From the NCBI GenBank assembly GCA_001772005.1, contig MERI01000103.1, positions 6,340 through 70,339 of the forward strand: a stretch of DNA of 64,000 nucleotides, in the 5' to 3' direction. The notes under the pieces were generated by a model. It saw nothing but the letters and a program-made list of their open reading frames with translations. It did not search any database and was not told the origin of the DNA. Each line of letters opens with the position of its first letter. Position 1 is the first letter of the stretch. The DNA comes from Betaproteobacteria bacterium RIFCSPLOWO2_12_FULL_62_58 (GTDB lineage: Bacteria; Pseudomonadota; Gammaproteobacteria; Burkholderiales; SG8-41). The translations under genes and the position numbers were made by a program. Positions 53,587-63,327 of the stretch are shown here, one piece after another.

Positions 53587-54996
53587 ATGACGGCGCGGAC
53601 CCTATACGACAAGCTGTGGCAAAGCCATCTTGTTCACGAGGACAAGGACGGCACGGCGCTGGTCTACATCGACCGTCACCTGGTGCACGAGGTCACGAGT
53701 CCGCAGGCCTACGAAGGGCTCAGAGTTGCCAAGCGCAAGCCGTGGCGGGTGGATTCCATCGTCGCCACCGCCGATCACAACACGCCGACCAAGGATTGGG
53801 ATCAGGGTATCAAGGAACCGGTCTCGCGGCTTCAGGTCGAGACGTTGGACGCCAACATCAAGGAATACGGCGCCAAAGTCTATTTTCCGTTCCGTGACAA
53901 GCAGCAAGGCATCGTGCACGTGATCGGGCCGGAACAGGGCGCCACACTGCCCGGCATGACGGTGGTGTGCGGTGACTCGCACACCAGCACGCACGGCGCG
54001 TTCGCAGCGCTCGCGTTCGGCATCGGCACGAGCGAGGTTGAGCACGTGCTTGCGACGCAGTGCATGGTGATGAAGAAGTCGAAAGCGATGCAGATCGTCG
54101 TCGATGGCGTGCTCGGCGCGGGCGTGACGGCCAAGGACATCATCCTTTCGATCATCGGCAACATCGGAAGTGCCGGCGGCACAGGCTATGCGCTCGAGTT
54201 TGCGGGCAGCGCCATTCGCGGCCTGTCGATGGAAGGACGCATGACCGTGTGCAACATGGCGATCGAGGCGGGCGCACGCACCGGGCTGGTCGCAGCCGAC
54301 GACAAGACCATCGATTACGTCAAAGGCCGGCCGTTCTCCCCGGCCGGAGCGATGTGGGACAAGGCGGTTGCCTACTGGCGCACGCTTCAGAGCGACGACG
54401 GCGCCAAGTTCGACAGGGTGGTCACGCTTCGCGCTGAGGAAATCAAGCCGCAGGTGACGTGGGGCACGAATCCGCAGATGGTGACGACGGTGGACGGCAA
54501 GGTGCCCGATCCCGCGGAAGAGCAAGACCCCGTGCGGCGCGAGTGGATGGAGCGCGCGCTCAAGTACATGGATCTCAAACCCAATACGCCGATTGCCGAA
54601 ATCCGGCTCGACAAGGTATTCATCGGCGCCTGCACCAATTCGCGCATCGAGGACCTGCGTGCCGCGGCGCAGGTGGTGGTGGGCAAACGCGTGGCGGGCA
54701 ACATCAAGCTCGCCATGGTCGTGCCGGGTTCGGGGCTGGTGAAGGCGCAGGCCGAGAAGGAGGGCCTGGACAAGGTGTTTACCGCCGCCGGTTTTGAATG
54801 GCGTGAACCGGGTTGCTCGATGTGCCTCGGCATGAACGAGGACCAGTTGTCGCCGGGCGAGCGTTGTGCCTCGACTTCCAACCGTAATTTCGAGGGGCGG
54901 CAGGGTGCGGGCGGCAGGACGCATCTGGTGAGTCCGGTGATGGCGGCAGCGGCGGCGATCGCGGGGCATTTTGTTGATGTGCGCAATTTCAACTGA
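53587..54996 (+). CDS. leuC: Isopropylmalate isomerase large subunit
   Basis: A 469-residue aconitase-family subunit of leucine biosynthesis that moves the hydroxyl of isopropylmalate. The three cluster cysteines lie in [12 protein letters not shown] and [23 protein letters not shown] and [14 protein letters not shown] are further family marks. It works with LeuD downstream; the entericidin gene is inserted between them. GTTACGTAAGAG precedes the ATG, so the ribosome site is weak. Confidence 0.97.
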   Translation: MTARTLYDKLWQSHLVHEDKDGTALVYIDRHLVHEVTSPQAYEGLRVAKRKPWRVDSIVATADHNTPTKDWDQGIKEPVSRLQVETLDANIKEYGAKVYFPFRDKQQGIVHVIGPEQGATLPGMTVVCGDSHTSTHGAFAALAFGIGTSEVEHVLATQCMVMKKSKAMQIVVDGVLGAGVTAKDIILSIIGNIGSAGGTGYALEFAGSAIRGLSMEGRMTVCNMAIEAGARTGLVAADDKTIDYVKGRPFSPAGAMWDKAVAYWRTLQSDDGAKFDRVVTLRAEEIKPQVTWGTNPQMVTTVDGKVPDPAEEQDPVRREWMERALKYMDLKPNTPIAEIRLDKVFIGACTNSRIEDLRAAAQVVVGKRVAGNIKLAMVVPGSGLVKAQAEKEGLDKVFTAAGFEWREPGCSMCLGMNEDQLSPGERCASTSNRNFEGRQGAGGRTHLVSPVMAAAAAIAGHFVDVRNFN

Positions 54997-55006
54997 CGGA
55001 GGCGAT

Positions 55007-55129
55007 ATGAAATTGACTGCGCTCATTGTGGCCTTGTGCGCGCTTGCGCTGGCCGGTTGCAACACCGTCGAAGGCATGGGCAAGGACATCAAGAAGGCGG
55101 GCCAAACGATCGAAAAGGCGGCGAAGTAA
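55007..55129 (+). CDS. Entericidin A/B-family small lipoprotein
   Basis: A 40-residue protein reading [20 protein letters not shown] then [20 protein letters not shown]. Lipobox ALAGC followed by the amphipathic helix [15 protein letters not shown] is the entericidin hallmark. These tiny membrane lipoproteins act as stress-linked toxin or antidote in E. coli; in betaproteobacteria a copy between leuC and leuD is common, its role there unproven. GGAGGCGAT lies before the ATG, and its TAA overlaps the leuD ATG (TAATG). Confidence 0.9.
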   Translation: MKLTALIVALCALALAGCNTVEGMGKDIKKAGQTIEKAAK

Positions 55130-55767
55130 TGGAGAAATTTGTACGCAAGGAAGGGCTGGTGGCGCCGCTCGACCGCGCGAATGTCGATACCGACTCGGTG
55201 ATTCCGAAGCAATTCCTGAAGTCGATCCAGCGCACCGGCTTCGGCCCCAACCTCTTCGATGAGTGGCGCTATCTCGACCACGGCGAGCCGGGGGCAGACA
55301 ACTCGAAGCGTCCGCTCAATCCCGATTTCGTGCTCAACCAGGAGCGCTACCGCGGCGCGACCGTGCTGCTCACACGCGAGAACTTCGGCTGCGGCTCGTC
55401 GCGCGAGCACGCGCCGTGGGCACTCTTGCAGTATGGTTTCCAGGCGGTCATTGCGCCAAGCTTCGCCGACATCTTTTACAACAACTCGTTCAAGAATGGT
55501 CTGCTGCTGATCAAGCTCGATCCGAAGATCGTCGATCGACTATTCCGCGAAGTGCAAGCCGCGCCAGGCTACCGGCTGGCGGTCGATCTCGAGGCGCAGA
55601 CGGTCACCGCGCCAGGCGGTGAAACTTTCAGGTTCGACATCGATCCGTTCCGCAAGCACTGCCTGCTGAACGGGCTGGACGAAATCGGGCTTACGCTTGA
55701 GCGCGCCGACAAGATCAGGACGTTCGAGGCGAAGCACCGCGGCGAACAGCCATGGCTGTTTAACTAG
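55129..55767 (+). CDS. leuD: Isopropylmalate isomerase small subunit
   Basis: A 212-residue partner of LeuC. Typical stretches are [33 protein letters not shown] (substrate-binding Ser-Arg) and [16 protein letters not shown]. The ATG at 55129 shares a base with the entericidin stop. Its TAG stop coincides with the first unit of the AGGATTG array. Confidence 0.97.
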   Translation: MEKFVRKEGLVAPLDRANVDTDSVIPKQFLKSIQRTGFGPNLFDEWRYLDHGEPGADNSKRPLNPDFVLNQERYRGATVLLTRENFGCGSSREHAPWALLQYGFQAVIAPSFADIFYNNSFKNGLLLIKLDPKIVDRLFREVQAAPGYRLAVDLEAQTVTAPGGETFRFDIDPFRKHCLLNGLDEIGLTLERADKIRTFEAKHRGEQPWLFN

Positions 55768-55854
55768 GATTGAGGATCAAGGATCGAGGATCGAGGTGCA
55801 AATCTCAGCGCCTTGGCGGTTCCCTCAATCCTGAATCCTCAATCCTCGATCCTG
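55766..55854 (+). repeat. Inverted AGGATYG heptamer array, leuD-leuB spacer
   Basis: Four AGGAnnn heptamers at 55766-55793 begin inside the leuD TAG stop. After a loop of 28 bases, the inverted arm CCCTCAATCCTGAATCCTCA and the next 13 bases (55822-55854) ends 9 bases before the leuB ATG. Same unit and same placement relative to the stop as in apbC-dcd. Confidence 0.95.
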
Positions 55855-55863
55855 GAATCGAAG

Positions 55864-56928
55864 ATGAAGATCGCAGTGCTGGCCGGCGACGGCATCGGCC
55901 CTGAAATCGTCGGGCAGGCCCTCAAGGTGCTGAAGGCGCTGGCACGGGACGGGCTGAAGATTGAACTCGAGGAAGCGCCTTTCGGCGGCGCGGGCTTTGA
56001 TGCGCACGGTGACCCGTTGCCGGAGCCGACTCTGAAGCTGGCGCGCGTGGCCGATGCGGTGCTGTGCGGCGCAGTCGGCGGCCCCAAATATGATGTGCTG
56101 CCACGCGCAAAGCGCCCTGAGCAAGGAATACTCCGGATCCGCAAAGAGTTGGGGCTCTTCGCGAATCTACGTCCGGCAGTGCTGTATCCGGAACTCGTTG
56201 GCGCTTCCACGCTCAAGCCCGAAGTGGTGTCGGGGCTGGACCTGATGATCGTGCGCGAACTCACCGGCGATATTTATTTCGGCGAGCCGCGCGGGCGGCG
56301 CAACAATGCGCGGGGCGAGCGCGAGGGCTTCGATACCATGCTTTATTCGGAGCCGGAGATCCGCAGAATCGCCGAGATCGGCTTTCAGGCCGCGCTGAAA
56401 CGCGGGAAGAAGCTCTGCTCGGTTGACAAGGAGAACGTGCTCGAAACGAGCCGCCTGTGGCGCGAAGTGGTGAGCGACGTGGCGAAGAAATATCCCCAGG
56501 TCACGCTTGCCCACATGTACGTGGATAACGCCGCGATGCAGCTCGTGCGCAAACCGAAGCAGTTCGACGTAGTCGTGACCGGCAACATGTTCGGGGACAT
56601 CCTTTCCGACGAGGCCTCGATGCTGACGGGCTCGATCGGCATGCTGCCTTCGGCTTCTCTCGATGCGCAGGCCAAGGGCCTCTATGAGCCGATTCACGGT
56701 TCGGCGCCGGACATCGCCGGCAGGAACGTGGCGAATCCGCTGGCGACGATCCTGTCGTCAGCCATGATGCTGCGTTACACGTTTAATCAGGATGAATGGG
56801 CGTACCGCATCGAGAGGGCCGTGAAAGACGTCCTGGCCCAAGGCTACCGCACGGCGGACATCCATGAGCCAGGGACCCGCAAGGTCGGCACAAAAGAAAT
56901 GGGTGACGCGGTGGTTGCCGCGCTGTGA
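55864..56928 (+). CDS. leuB: 3-isopropylmalate dehydrogenase
   Basis: A 354-residue enzyme that oxidises and decarboxylates isopropylmalate with [13 protein letters not shown] at the start, the substrate arginines in [14 protein letters not shown] and [15 protein letters not shown], the Tyr and Lys around DTMLYSE and CSVDKENV, and the metal/NAD loop [15 protein letters not shown] and [17 protein letters not shown] are all present. The ATG at 55864 is preceded by repeat DNA; a longer frame is discarded. Confidence 0.97.
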   Translation: MKIAVLAGDGIGPEIVGQALKVLKALARDGLKIELEEAPFGGAGFDAHGDPLPEPTLKLARVADAVLCGAVGGPKYDVLPRAKRPEQGILRIRKELGLFANLRPAVLYPELVGASTLKPEVVSGLDLMIVRELTGDIYFGEPRGRRNNARGEREGFDTMLYSEPEIRRIAEIGFQAALKRGKKLCSVDKENVLETSRLWREVVSDVAKKYPQVTLAHMYVDNAAMQLVRKPKQFDVVVTGNMFGDILSDEASMLTGSIGMLPSASLDAQAKGLYEPIHGSAPDIAGRNVANPLATILSSAMMLRYTFNQDEWAYRIERAVKDVLAQGYRTADIHEPGTRKVGTKEMGDAVVAAL

Positions 56929-56930
56929 GG

Positions 56931-57019
56931 GGTGATGGGTGATGAGTAATGGGTGATGGGCGACGAAACCTGCGAAAAAAGGACCTTATCCCATGACCCA
57001 TCACTCATTACCCATTACC
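56931..57019 (+). repeat. Inverted GGTGATG heptamer array, leuB-asd spacer
   Basis: Five heptamers (GGTGATG, GGTGATG, AGTAATG, GGTGATG, GGCGACG) at 56931-56965 start 2 bases after the leuB stop. The inverted arm CCCATGACCCATCACTCATT plus 10 bases lies at 56990-57019. The unit differs from that of the AGGATNN arrays, but the plan is the same. Confidence 0.93.
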
Positions 57020-57066
57020 ATTCAGAACCTTGCTAAGATGCAGGTCGTGGAATTGAGGTGGATGTC

Positions 57067-58200
57067 ATGAAGAAGGTGGGTATCATCGGCTGGCGCGGCA
57101 TGGTGGGCTCCGTGCTGATGCAGCGCATGCAGGCGGAGCGCGACTTCGACCTCATCGATCCCGTGTTCTTTTCGACTTCCCGGGCCGGAGGCAAGGGCCC
57201 GTCGATCGGCAAGGACACGCCGCTCGTCAAGGACGCGCGCGACGTCGATGCATTGAAAGCGATGGACATGATCGTAACATGCCAGGGCGGCGATTACACC
57301 AACGAGGTGTATCCGAAGCTGCGTGCCGCCGGATGGAACGGCTACTGGATCGATGCCGCCAGGACGCTGCGCATGAAAGATGACGCGATCATCATTCTCG
57401 ATCCCGTGAACCTGTCGGTCATCAAGGACGCGCTGTCCAAAGGGATCAAGAACTACATTGGCGGCAACTGCACGGTGAGCTGCATGCTGATGGGCATGCA
57501 CGGCCTGTTCAGGCACGACCTCGTCGAATGGATGACGTGCATGACCTATCAGGCGGCCTCCGGCGGCGGCGCTCAGCACATGCGCGAGCTGCTGACCCAG
57601 TTCGGGCTGATCAACGCCGAGGTCAGGGAGCTGCTCGCCGATCCGGCTTCGGCCATTCTGGAAATCGACCGCAAGGTGCACGCGATACAGACCGACGGCA
57701 CGTTGCCGATGGAGAACTTTGGCGGTGTGCCGCTTGCGGGCAATCTGATTCCCTGGATCGACAAGGACATGGGCAACGGCATGTCGCTGGAGGAATGGAA
57801 GGGCGGCGCCGAAACCAACAAGATCCTCGGGCGGGGCGAGGCGTTTGGCGCCCCAGCCATGCCGATAGACAGTATTTGTGTGCGCATCGGGGCCATGCGT
57901 TGCCATAGCCAGGCACTGACCATCAAGCTGAAGAAAGATGTGCCGCTCGATGAGCTTACCGACATCATCGCGTCAGCCAACGACTGGGTGCGCGTGGTCC
58001 CGAACGAGCGCGAACATTCGATGCGCGAACTGACCCCGGCCGCCGTGACCGGGCGCATGCACATTCCCGTAGGCCGGCTGCGCAAACTGGCAATGGGCGG
58101 CACGTATCTGGGGGCATTCACGGTCGGCGACCAGTTGCTGTGGGGCGCTGCCGAGCCGTTGCGCCGCATGTTACGCATTCTGCTTGAAACCACCGTGTAG
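57067..58200 (+). CDS. asd: Aspartate-semialdehyde dehydrogenase
   Basis: A 377-residue enzyme that makes aspartate semialdehyde for lysine, threonine, methionine and cell-wall precursors. NADP loop [13 protein letters not shown], catalytic Cys135 in [24 protein letters not shown] and the substrate Arg region [16 protein letters not shown] are clear, matching the gammaproteobacterial-type Asd. GAGGTGG before the ATG at 57067 supports that start over a GTG three codons earlier. Confidence 0.96.
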   Translation: MKKVGIIGWRGMVGSVLMQRMQAERDFDLIDPVFFSTSRAGGKGPSIGKDTPLVKDARDVDALKAMDMIVTCQGGDYTNEVYPKLRAAGWNGYWIDAARTLRMKDDAIIILDPVNLSVIKDALSKGIKNYIGGNCTVSCMLMGMHGLFRHDLVEWMTCMTYQAASGGGAQHMRELLTQFGLINAEVRELLADPASAILEIDRKVHAIQTDGTLPMENFGGVPLAGNLIPWIDKDMGNGMSLEEWKGGAETNKILGRGEAFGAPAMPIDSICVRIGAMRCHSQALTIKLKKDVPLDELTDIIASANDWVRVVPNEREHSMRELTPAAVTGRMHIPVGRLRKLAMGGTYLGAFTVGDQLLWGAAEPLRRMLRILLETTV

Positions 58201-58259
58201 CGATGTGGAGTTTGGTGTTATTCTGAACGCTGCTTAACAGGGATGAGAAGGGTGACGTC

Positions 58260-59312
58260 GTGAGCAAACCTATTGACAAGCGATGGCTCTGGGCGATGTT
58301 GTTGATGCTGGCGTCTTCGGTAGCGAGCGCAGTCGGAATGGGTAGGCTGACTGTTCTGTCGTCGCTGGGCCAGCCGCTCAACGCGGAAGTCGACCTGGTA
58401 TCGGTGCAGAAAGAGGAACTCGCCACGCTCTCGGCGCGCCTGGCATCGCCCGATGCATACCGGCAGGCCAATCTTCAGTACGGCGCCGCAGCGGCGGGCA
58501 TGCGCTTCAGGATTGAAAAGCGACCCGGCGGCCAGCTCTATATCAAGATCACATCGGTGCGATCGGTTGACGAGCCATTCGTGAATCTGCTGATCGAGTT
58601 GACTTGGGCGTCCGGGCGCCTCGTGCGGGAGTATACGGCGCTCATCGATCCGCCCGACTATACGCCGCCCCAATCGGTTGCGTCTGCGCCGGCTCCCGCG
58701 CCAGAGACGCGTCCGGTGCCAGTGCCCCAGCCGACGGTCGCGGTGGCCGCGCCCGCATCGGCAAGACCGGCCGCCGGCGGCGAGTATGGACCGATCAAGC
58801 GCGGCGAGACGCTGTCGAAGATCGCCGCCAGCGTGAAGCCGGAAGGTGTTTCCCTGGAGCGGATGCTGGTGGGTATTCTTCGCAGCAATCCCGATGCTTT
58901 TGTGAACAACAACATGAATCGCATGAAAGCCGGCAAGATGCTGCGCATTCCGGACAAGGAACAACTGACCGCAATGCCGCAAGCCGACGCCGTAAAGGAA
59001 GTCCGGGTGCAGGCAGCGGATTGGAAGAGGTATCGCCGGAAACTGGCCGATACGGCCGGCACGGTATCCGAAAGGAAAACCGCAGCGAGCAGGCGTGACA
59101 AGGTGAGCGTAAAAGACAAAACGGCGGATGGGAAACCCGTATTGCGCCTTTCAAGTGGTGAACCCCCGGGCGGCGCGGGCGCGAAGGGGCGCAGCAAGGC
59201 GGACCGTGTCCAGGCGCTGGAAGAAGAACTCATCGCGCGCGAGCGGGCCCTGAAGGAAGCCAACGAGCGGATCAAGGAGCTTGAAAAGGCGGTCAAGGAG
59301 TCCGCCAAATAA
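58260..59312 (+). CDS. Short FimV-like protein (tandem copy 1)
   Basis: A 350-residue secreted or periplasmic protein: signal peptide to about residue 25, FimV N-terminal domain (VGMGRLTVLSSLGQPLNAEV to about 130), Pro/Ala linker, and a LysM peptidoglycan-binding part (YGPIKRGETLSKIAASVKPE to LRIP, about 175-235). It ends in a predicted coiled coil (RVQALEEELIARERALKEAN). It lacks the membrane helix and cytoplasmic TPR part of FimV, so it is a truncated duplicate of the next gene. GTG start at 58260 is likely. Confidence 0.85.
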   Translation: MSKPIDKRWLWAMLLMLASSVASAVGMGRLTVLSSLGQPLNAEVDLVSVQKEELATLSARLASPDAYRQANLQYGAAAAGMRFRIEKRPGGQLYIKITSVRSVDEPFVNLLIELTWASGRLVREYTALIDPPDYTPPQSVASAPAPAPETRPVPVPQPTVAVAAPASARPAAGGEYGPIKRGETLSKIAASVKPEGVSLERMLVGILRSNPDAFVNNNMNRMKAGKMLRIPDKEQLTAMPQADAVKEVRVQAADWKRYRRKLADTAGTVSERKTAASRRDKVSVKDKTADGKPVLRLSSGEPPGGAGAKGRSKADRVQALEEELIARERALKEANERIKELEKAVKESAK

Positions 59313-59453
59313 CCGGCACCGACTGCTGAAATTTCATTAAAAATAGCAAATTAGCCAGAAACATCAGAGTCAATATTAGCTTGCATCGCTAACTGGCTGA
59401 TGTTATTTTAGTTGTCCGGGTGTTCCCCACAAAATATCCATAGGGGTGGCGTT

Positions 59454-61757
59454 GTGCGCGATTTCACTCTAAAAAAATGGCTATTAGCGGTGTTGCTGCT
59501 GACGCCATGGATTGCCAGCGCAGCCGGATTGGGGAGGCTCACTGTTCTGTCGACGCTGGGTCAGCCGTTCAACGCGGAAATTGATCTGGTATCGGTGCAG
59601 AAGGAGGACCTCTCCTCGCTTTCAGTGCGTCTGGCATCGTTCGACGCGTATCGGCAGGCCAATCTTCAATACAGCGCCGTGGTTGCGGGGCTGCGTTTAA
59701 GGGTTGAAACGCGACCCAACGGCCAGCCTTATGTCAAAGTCACATCAGAGCGAGCGGTCAATGACCCGTTCGTCGATCTGCTGATCGAATTGAATTGGGC
59801 CTCCGGGCGTCTCATGCGCGAATATACGGCGCTCATCGATCCGCCCGGCGTGGCTCCGGTCCAGGCAACCGCACCGGCACCGGTGGCGGTTCCCGAACCC
59901 GGTCCCGCGCCCGCGCCGCAGCCTGCTGCAGCGCGGCCGATTGACGGGTCCGAGGTCGCGGCCGGCGGTTACGGCCCGATTCAGCGCGGTGAGACGCTTT
60001 CCAAGATCGCGCGCAGCCTGAAGCCCGAAGACGTGACGCTCGAGCAGATGCTGGTCGGGCTCTTTCGCAGCAATCCGGACGCTTTCATCAGGAAGAACAT
60101 GAACCTTGTCAGGAGCGGCAAGATCCTGCGCGTGCCTGAGAGAACGGAAGTTGCCGCGATTCCGCAGCAGGAAGCGGTGAAGGAATATCGCGCGCAAGTC
60201 GCGGACTGGAATGCCTATCGCGGGAAGCTCGCTGATGCGGCCGGCATCGCGGCGGAAGCGCGTACGGCGGCAAGCGGCCGGATCACGACCCGAATCGAAG
60301 ACAAGGCAACTGCTGAAGCAAAAGACGTTGTGCGGCTTTCCAAGAGCGAAGCGCTGGGCGACGCCGCCGGCGCGGGGAAAGGCGGCAAGCCACGCAGCAC
60401 GGCTGATCGCATCCGTTCGCTCGAAGAAGAAGTGACCGCGCGCGAGAAAGCGCTGACCGAAGCCAACGAACGCATCGCGCTGCTCGAGAAGACGATCAAG
60501 GACATGCAGCGGCTGGCCGAGATCAAGAGTCCGGGCATGGCGGCGGCACAGCAGCAGGCTGAGACCAAAGCAGCGCCCAAGCCGGAGGCCGCGAAACCCG
60601 AGGCAAAACCAGAAGCCGCCAAACCCGCGCCGGCTGAAAAACCGGTGGTGGAAGCCAAAGCCGAACAGCCAAAACCGAAACCCAAGCCGAAAGTAGCGCC
60701 GCCTCCACCGCCGCCCGAACCCGACCTGATCGAGACCTTGTTGAGCGATCCGCTCTACCTGGGTGCGGGTGGTGGCGTGCTGGTGCTGGCCGGCCTGGGT
60801 TTCTGGCTCTCGCGCCGTCGCCGCGCTCAGCCGGCAGCGGACAGTGAAAAAGTAAAGGTCGCTCCGACGCTGGGGACAACAGCCACCGCTGCGTCCGCGG
60901 GTTCAGCGGCTTTAGCGGCACCCGCAGTGGCTGCGGCCGCGGCAGCGGCAGACGTGGACCCGATGGACGAGGCCAGAGTCTATCTTTCCCACGGCCGCGA
61001 TGCGCAGGCTGAAGCGACCCTGAAAGAGGCGGTGGCCAAGAATCCCCGTCGGCACGACATTCAAGTCACGCTGCTTGAAATTTATGCTGCACGCAAGGAC
61101 AAAGCGGCGTTTGCCAAGCAGGCGGGCGAGTTTCACAATGTGTCCGGAGACCAGGCCGAGAGTTGGCTCAAGGTCGCAGCGATGGGCTATGCGATCGATC
61201 CCGGCAATTCGCTGTATGCGGCGGGCAAGGATGCCCCGAGCGCGGCGCCGCCCGCAGCCGAAGCGCCGGCGGTCGATCTCGATTTCAACCTCGACGCTGC
61301 CGCCCCGAGCGACACTGCCGCCAGTGCGACCGATGCCGGCGCCGGCTTCAAGATCGAAATCCCGCCCGCCGAACCGGAAATGAAGCCCGACATTGCGCAT
61401 GGCGCGCACGAATCCGTGCCTGCCGCCTTGGATTTCAACCTCGAACTGCCCAAGGTTGACGTGCCGCAGGCGGGCGCGCCAGCGCAGCCGAAGCAGGAGC
61501 AGGGCGCGGACGTCGATTTCAAGCTCGATTTTGGCAGTGTTAACCTCAACCTCGATGACAAACAGCCGGCTGGCGCCGCGTCGCGCGGCGACAAGGACGC
61601 CCACTGGTACGACGTCCAGCAAAAGTTCGATCTGGCCAAGGTGTATCAGGAGATGGGGGAAAAAAACAACGCCGTGGAAATTCTGGAGGAAGTGATGAAA
61701 GAGGGCGACGCCGAACAGCGGGCCCAGGCGAAGGCGCTGCTGGATACCCTGGGCTAG
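59454..61757 (+). CDS. fimV: FimV-family pilus/polarity protein (tandem copy 2)
   Basis: A 767-residue inner-membrane protein of the FimV/HubP family, which binds peptidoglycan at cell poles and organises type IV pili and motility. Signal peptide, FimV N-domain (GLGRLTVLSTLGQPFNAEI), LysM (YGPIQRGETLSKIARSLKPE), coiled coil, a Lys/Pro/Ala-rich linker, one membrane helix (LGAGGGVLVLAGLGFWL, about 438-455), then TPR-like repeats and a C-terminal FimV motif YDVQQKFDLAKVYQEMGEKN to the end. The start is taken as GTG at 59454. A terminator follows. Confidence 0.92.
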   Translation: MRDFTLKKWLLAVLLLTPWIASAAGLGRLTVLSTLGQPFNAEIDLVSVQKEDLSSLSVRLASFDAYRQANLQYSAVVAGLRLRVETRPNGQPYVKVTSERAVNDPFVDLLIELNWASGRLMREYTALIDPPGVAPVQATAPAPVAVPEPGPAPAPQPAAARPIDGSEVAAGGYGPIQRGETLSKIARSLKPEDVTLEQMLVGLFRSNPDAFIRKNMNLVRSGKILRVPERTEVAAIPQQEAVKEYRAQVADWNAYRGKLADAAGIAAEARTAASGRITTRIEDKATAEAKDVVRLSKSEALGDAAGAGKGGKPRSTADRIRSLEEEVTAREKALTEANERIALLEKTIKDMQRLAEIKSPGMAAAQQQAETKAAPKPEAAKPEAKPEAAKPAPAEKPVVEAKAEQPKPKPKPKVAPPPPPPEPDLIETLLSDPLYLGAGGGVLVLAGLGFWLSRRRRAQPAADSEKVKVAPTLGTTATAASAGSAALAAPAVAAAAAAADVDPMDEARVYLSHGRDAQAEATLKEAVAKNPRRHDIQVTLLEIYAARKDKAAFAKQAGEFHNVSGDQAESWLKVAAMGYAIDPGNSLYAAGKDAPSAAPPAAEAPAVDLDFNLDAAAPSDTAASATDAGAGFKIEIPPAEPEMKPDIAHGAHESVPAALDFNLELPKVDVPQAGAPAQPKQEQGADVDFKLDFGSVNLNLDDKQPAGAASRGDKDAHWYDVQQKFDLAKVYQEMGEKNNAVEILEEVMKEGDAEQRAQAKALLDTLG

Positions 61758-61778
61758 CCTTTTTCGCGGCACGGACCG

Positions 61779-61817
61779 AACCGCGGCAGTTGACGCTGTC
61801 GCGGTTTTTGTTTTTTT
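61779..61817 (+). terminator. Rho-independent terminator after fimV
   Basis: An 11-bp stem AACCGCGGCAG / CTGTCGCGGTT with one G-T pair, followed by TTTTTGTTTTTTT. It separates fimV from truA. Confidence 0.9.
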
Positions 61818-61876
61818 GTGATGGTCTGGCCCGGATGGGTTATCGTTGAACGGCATGCGGATAAGCGGGTGATGCC

Positions 61877-62677
61877 ATGAGAATCGCGCTCGGTATCGAA
61901 TACGACGGCAGCGCTTTCTGCGGCTGGCAGACGCAGCCCGCGGGCTGCGCGGCGCAGGACAAGCTGGAATCCGCCCTGTCGCAGATCGCCGGCGAACGCG
62001 TTGCGACGGTATGCGCCGGCCGCACCGATGCCGGCGTGCATGCGCTCGCGCAGGTCGTGCATTTCGACACTGTTGCGGAGCGCCCGGTGACGGCATGGGT
62101 GCGCGGCTCGAACGCGCTGCTGCCGTCTGCGCTGGCCGTGACGTGGGCCAAGGTCATGAGCGATCAGTTCCACGCGCGCTACTCGGCGCACGAGCGCTGC
62201 TATCGCTACGTGCTGCTCAACCGGCCGGTGCGGCCGGCGGCCGACCGGGCACGGGTCGGCTGGTTTCACTTGCCGCTCGCGCTCGACAATATCCAGAGCG
62301 CCGCCCGTCTGCTGATCGGCGAGCACGATTTCAGCGCGTTTCGTTCGAGCGAATGCCAGGCGCGCTCGCCGGTCAGACATCTGCGCCGGCTGGACATCGA
62401 GCGCCGCGGCGATTATGTGGTCTTCGAGTTCTGTGCCAACGCGTTCCTGCACCATATGGTGCGCAACATCGTGGGTTGTCTCATCTACGTCGGCAAGGGC
62501 AAGCATCCGCCCGCGTGGGTAGGTGACGTGTTGGCGGGCCGCGATCGGAGGCAAGCGGCCCCGACATTCGATGCGGCCGGCCTTTACCTCGCGCGCGTGG
62601 TGTACGATGCGGCTTGGGGTCTGCCGGAAGCCCCGCGCGCCGCACTGCCGGGGCTGGCCAACCTGATGGACGCCTAA
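61877..62677 (+). CDS. truA: tRNA pseudouridine synthase A
   Basis: A 266-residue enzyme that makes pseudouridine at positions 38-40 of tRNA anticodon arms. IEYDGSAFCGWQ at the start, the catalytic Asp51 in CAGRTDAGVHA, HARYSAHERCYRYVLLN and FLHHMVRNIVGCL are family marks. Its place between fimV and trpF is the usual betaproteobacterial order. Confidence 0.96.
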   Translation: MRIALGIEYDGSAFCGWQTQPAGCAAQDKLESALSQIAGERVATVCAGRTDAGVHALAQVVHFDTVAERPVTAWVRGSNALLPSALAVTWAKVMSDQFHARYSAHERCYRYVLLNRPVRPAADRARVGWFHLPLALDNIQSAARLLIGEHDFSAFRSSECQARSPVRHLRRLDIERRGDYVVFEFCANAFLHHMVRNIVGCLIYVGKGKHPPAWVGDVLAGRDRRQAAPTFDAAGLYLARVVYDAAWGLPEAPRAALPGLANLMDA

Positions 62678-62703
62678 TTGGTCTTTGAGGAGCGGCTCTT
62701 AAT

Positions 62704-63313
62704 TTGGCAACAGCAGTGAAAATCTGCGGCATCACCCGCATCGAGGATGCGCTCGCCGCCGCGCGCTGCGGCGCGCACGCGATCGGGTTGGTGTTTTATC
62801 GCCCCAGTCCGCGTTACGTTGCGCCCGGCCGTGCCGGTGACATCATCCGCGCGTTGCCGCCGTTCGTGACGGCGGTAGGGCTGTTTGTCGACGCGCCGGC
62901 GCAGGAAGTGCGCGAAGTGCTGGCGCAGGCGCCGGTCAGTCTGCTGCAATTCCACGGCGCCGAAGCGCGCGCGTTCTGCCGCCGGTTCGGACTGCCGTAT
63001 ATGAAGGCGGTCCGGGTCCGGGCCGGAGTGGATTTGTTACAATACGCGCACGATTATCACGATGCCAAGGCGTTGCTGCTCGACGCTTTCATCGACGGTG
63101 CGCACGGCGGCACGGGCGAGACCTTCGACTGGAACTTGATCCCGGGAACATTGCCGCTGCCGATTGTGCTGTCCGGCGGGCTTACCGCCGATAACGTAAC
63201 CGAGGCGATTCGCGCCGTCCATCCCTGGGCGGTCGATGTGTCGAGCGGCGTGGAGGCGGCGAAGGGCATCAAGGATGCGGCGAAGATCGCCGCATTCATG
63301 TCAGGAGTGCGCA

Positions 63314-63327
<14 letters not shown>
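62704..63327 (+). CDS. trpF: Phosphoribosylanthranilate isomerase
   Basis: A 207-residue barrel enzyme of tryptophan synthesis. The catalytic Cys is in KICGITR, the general acid Asp in [15 protein letters not shown], and the phosphate loop in [18 protein letters not shown] at 62704 is preferred because GAGGAG ends 9 bases upstream; GTG at 62716 (MKICGITR) is the alternative. It overlaps trpB by 14 bases. Confidence 0.95.

Noticed and set aside
53602..55410. 602-residue minus-strand open frame
   Set aside because: His/Arg-rich shadow of leuC, entericidin and leuD.
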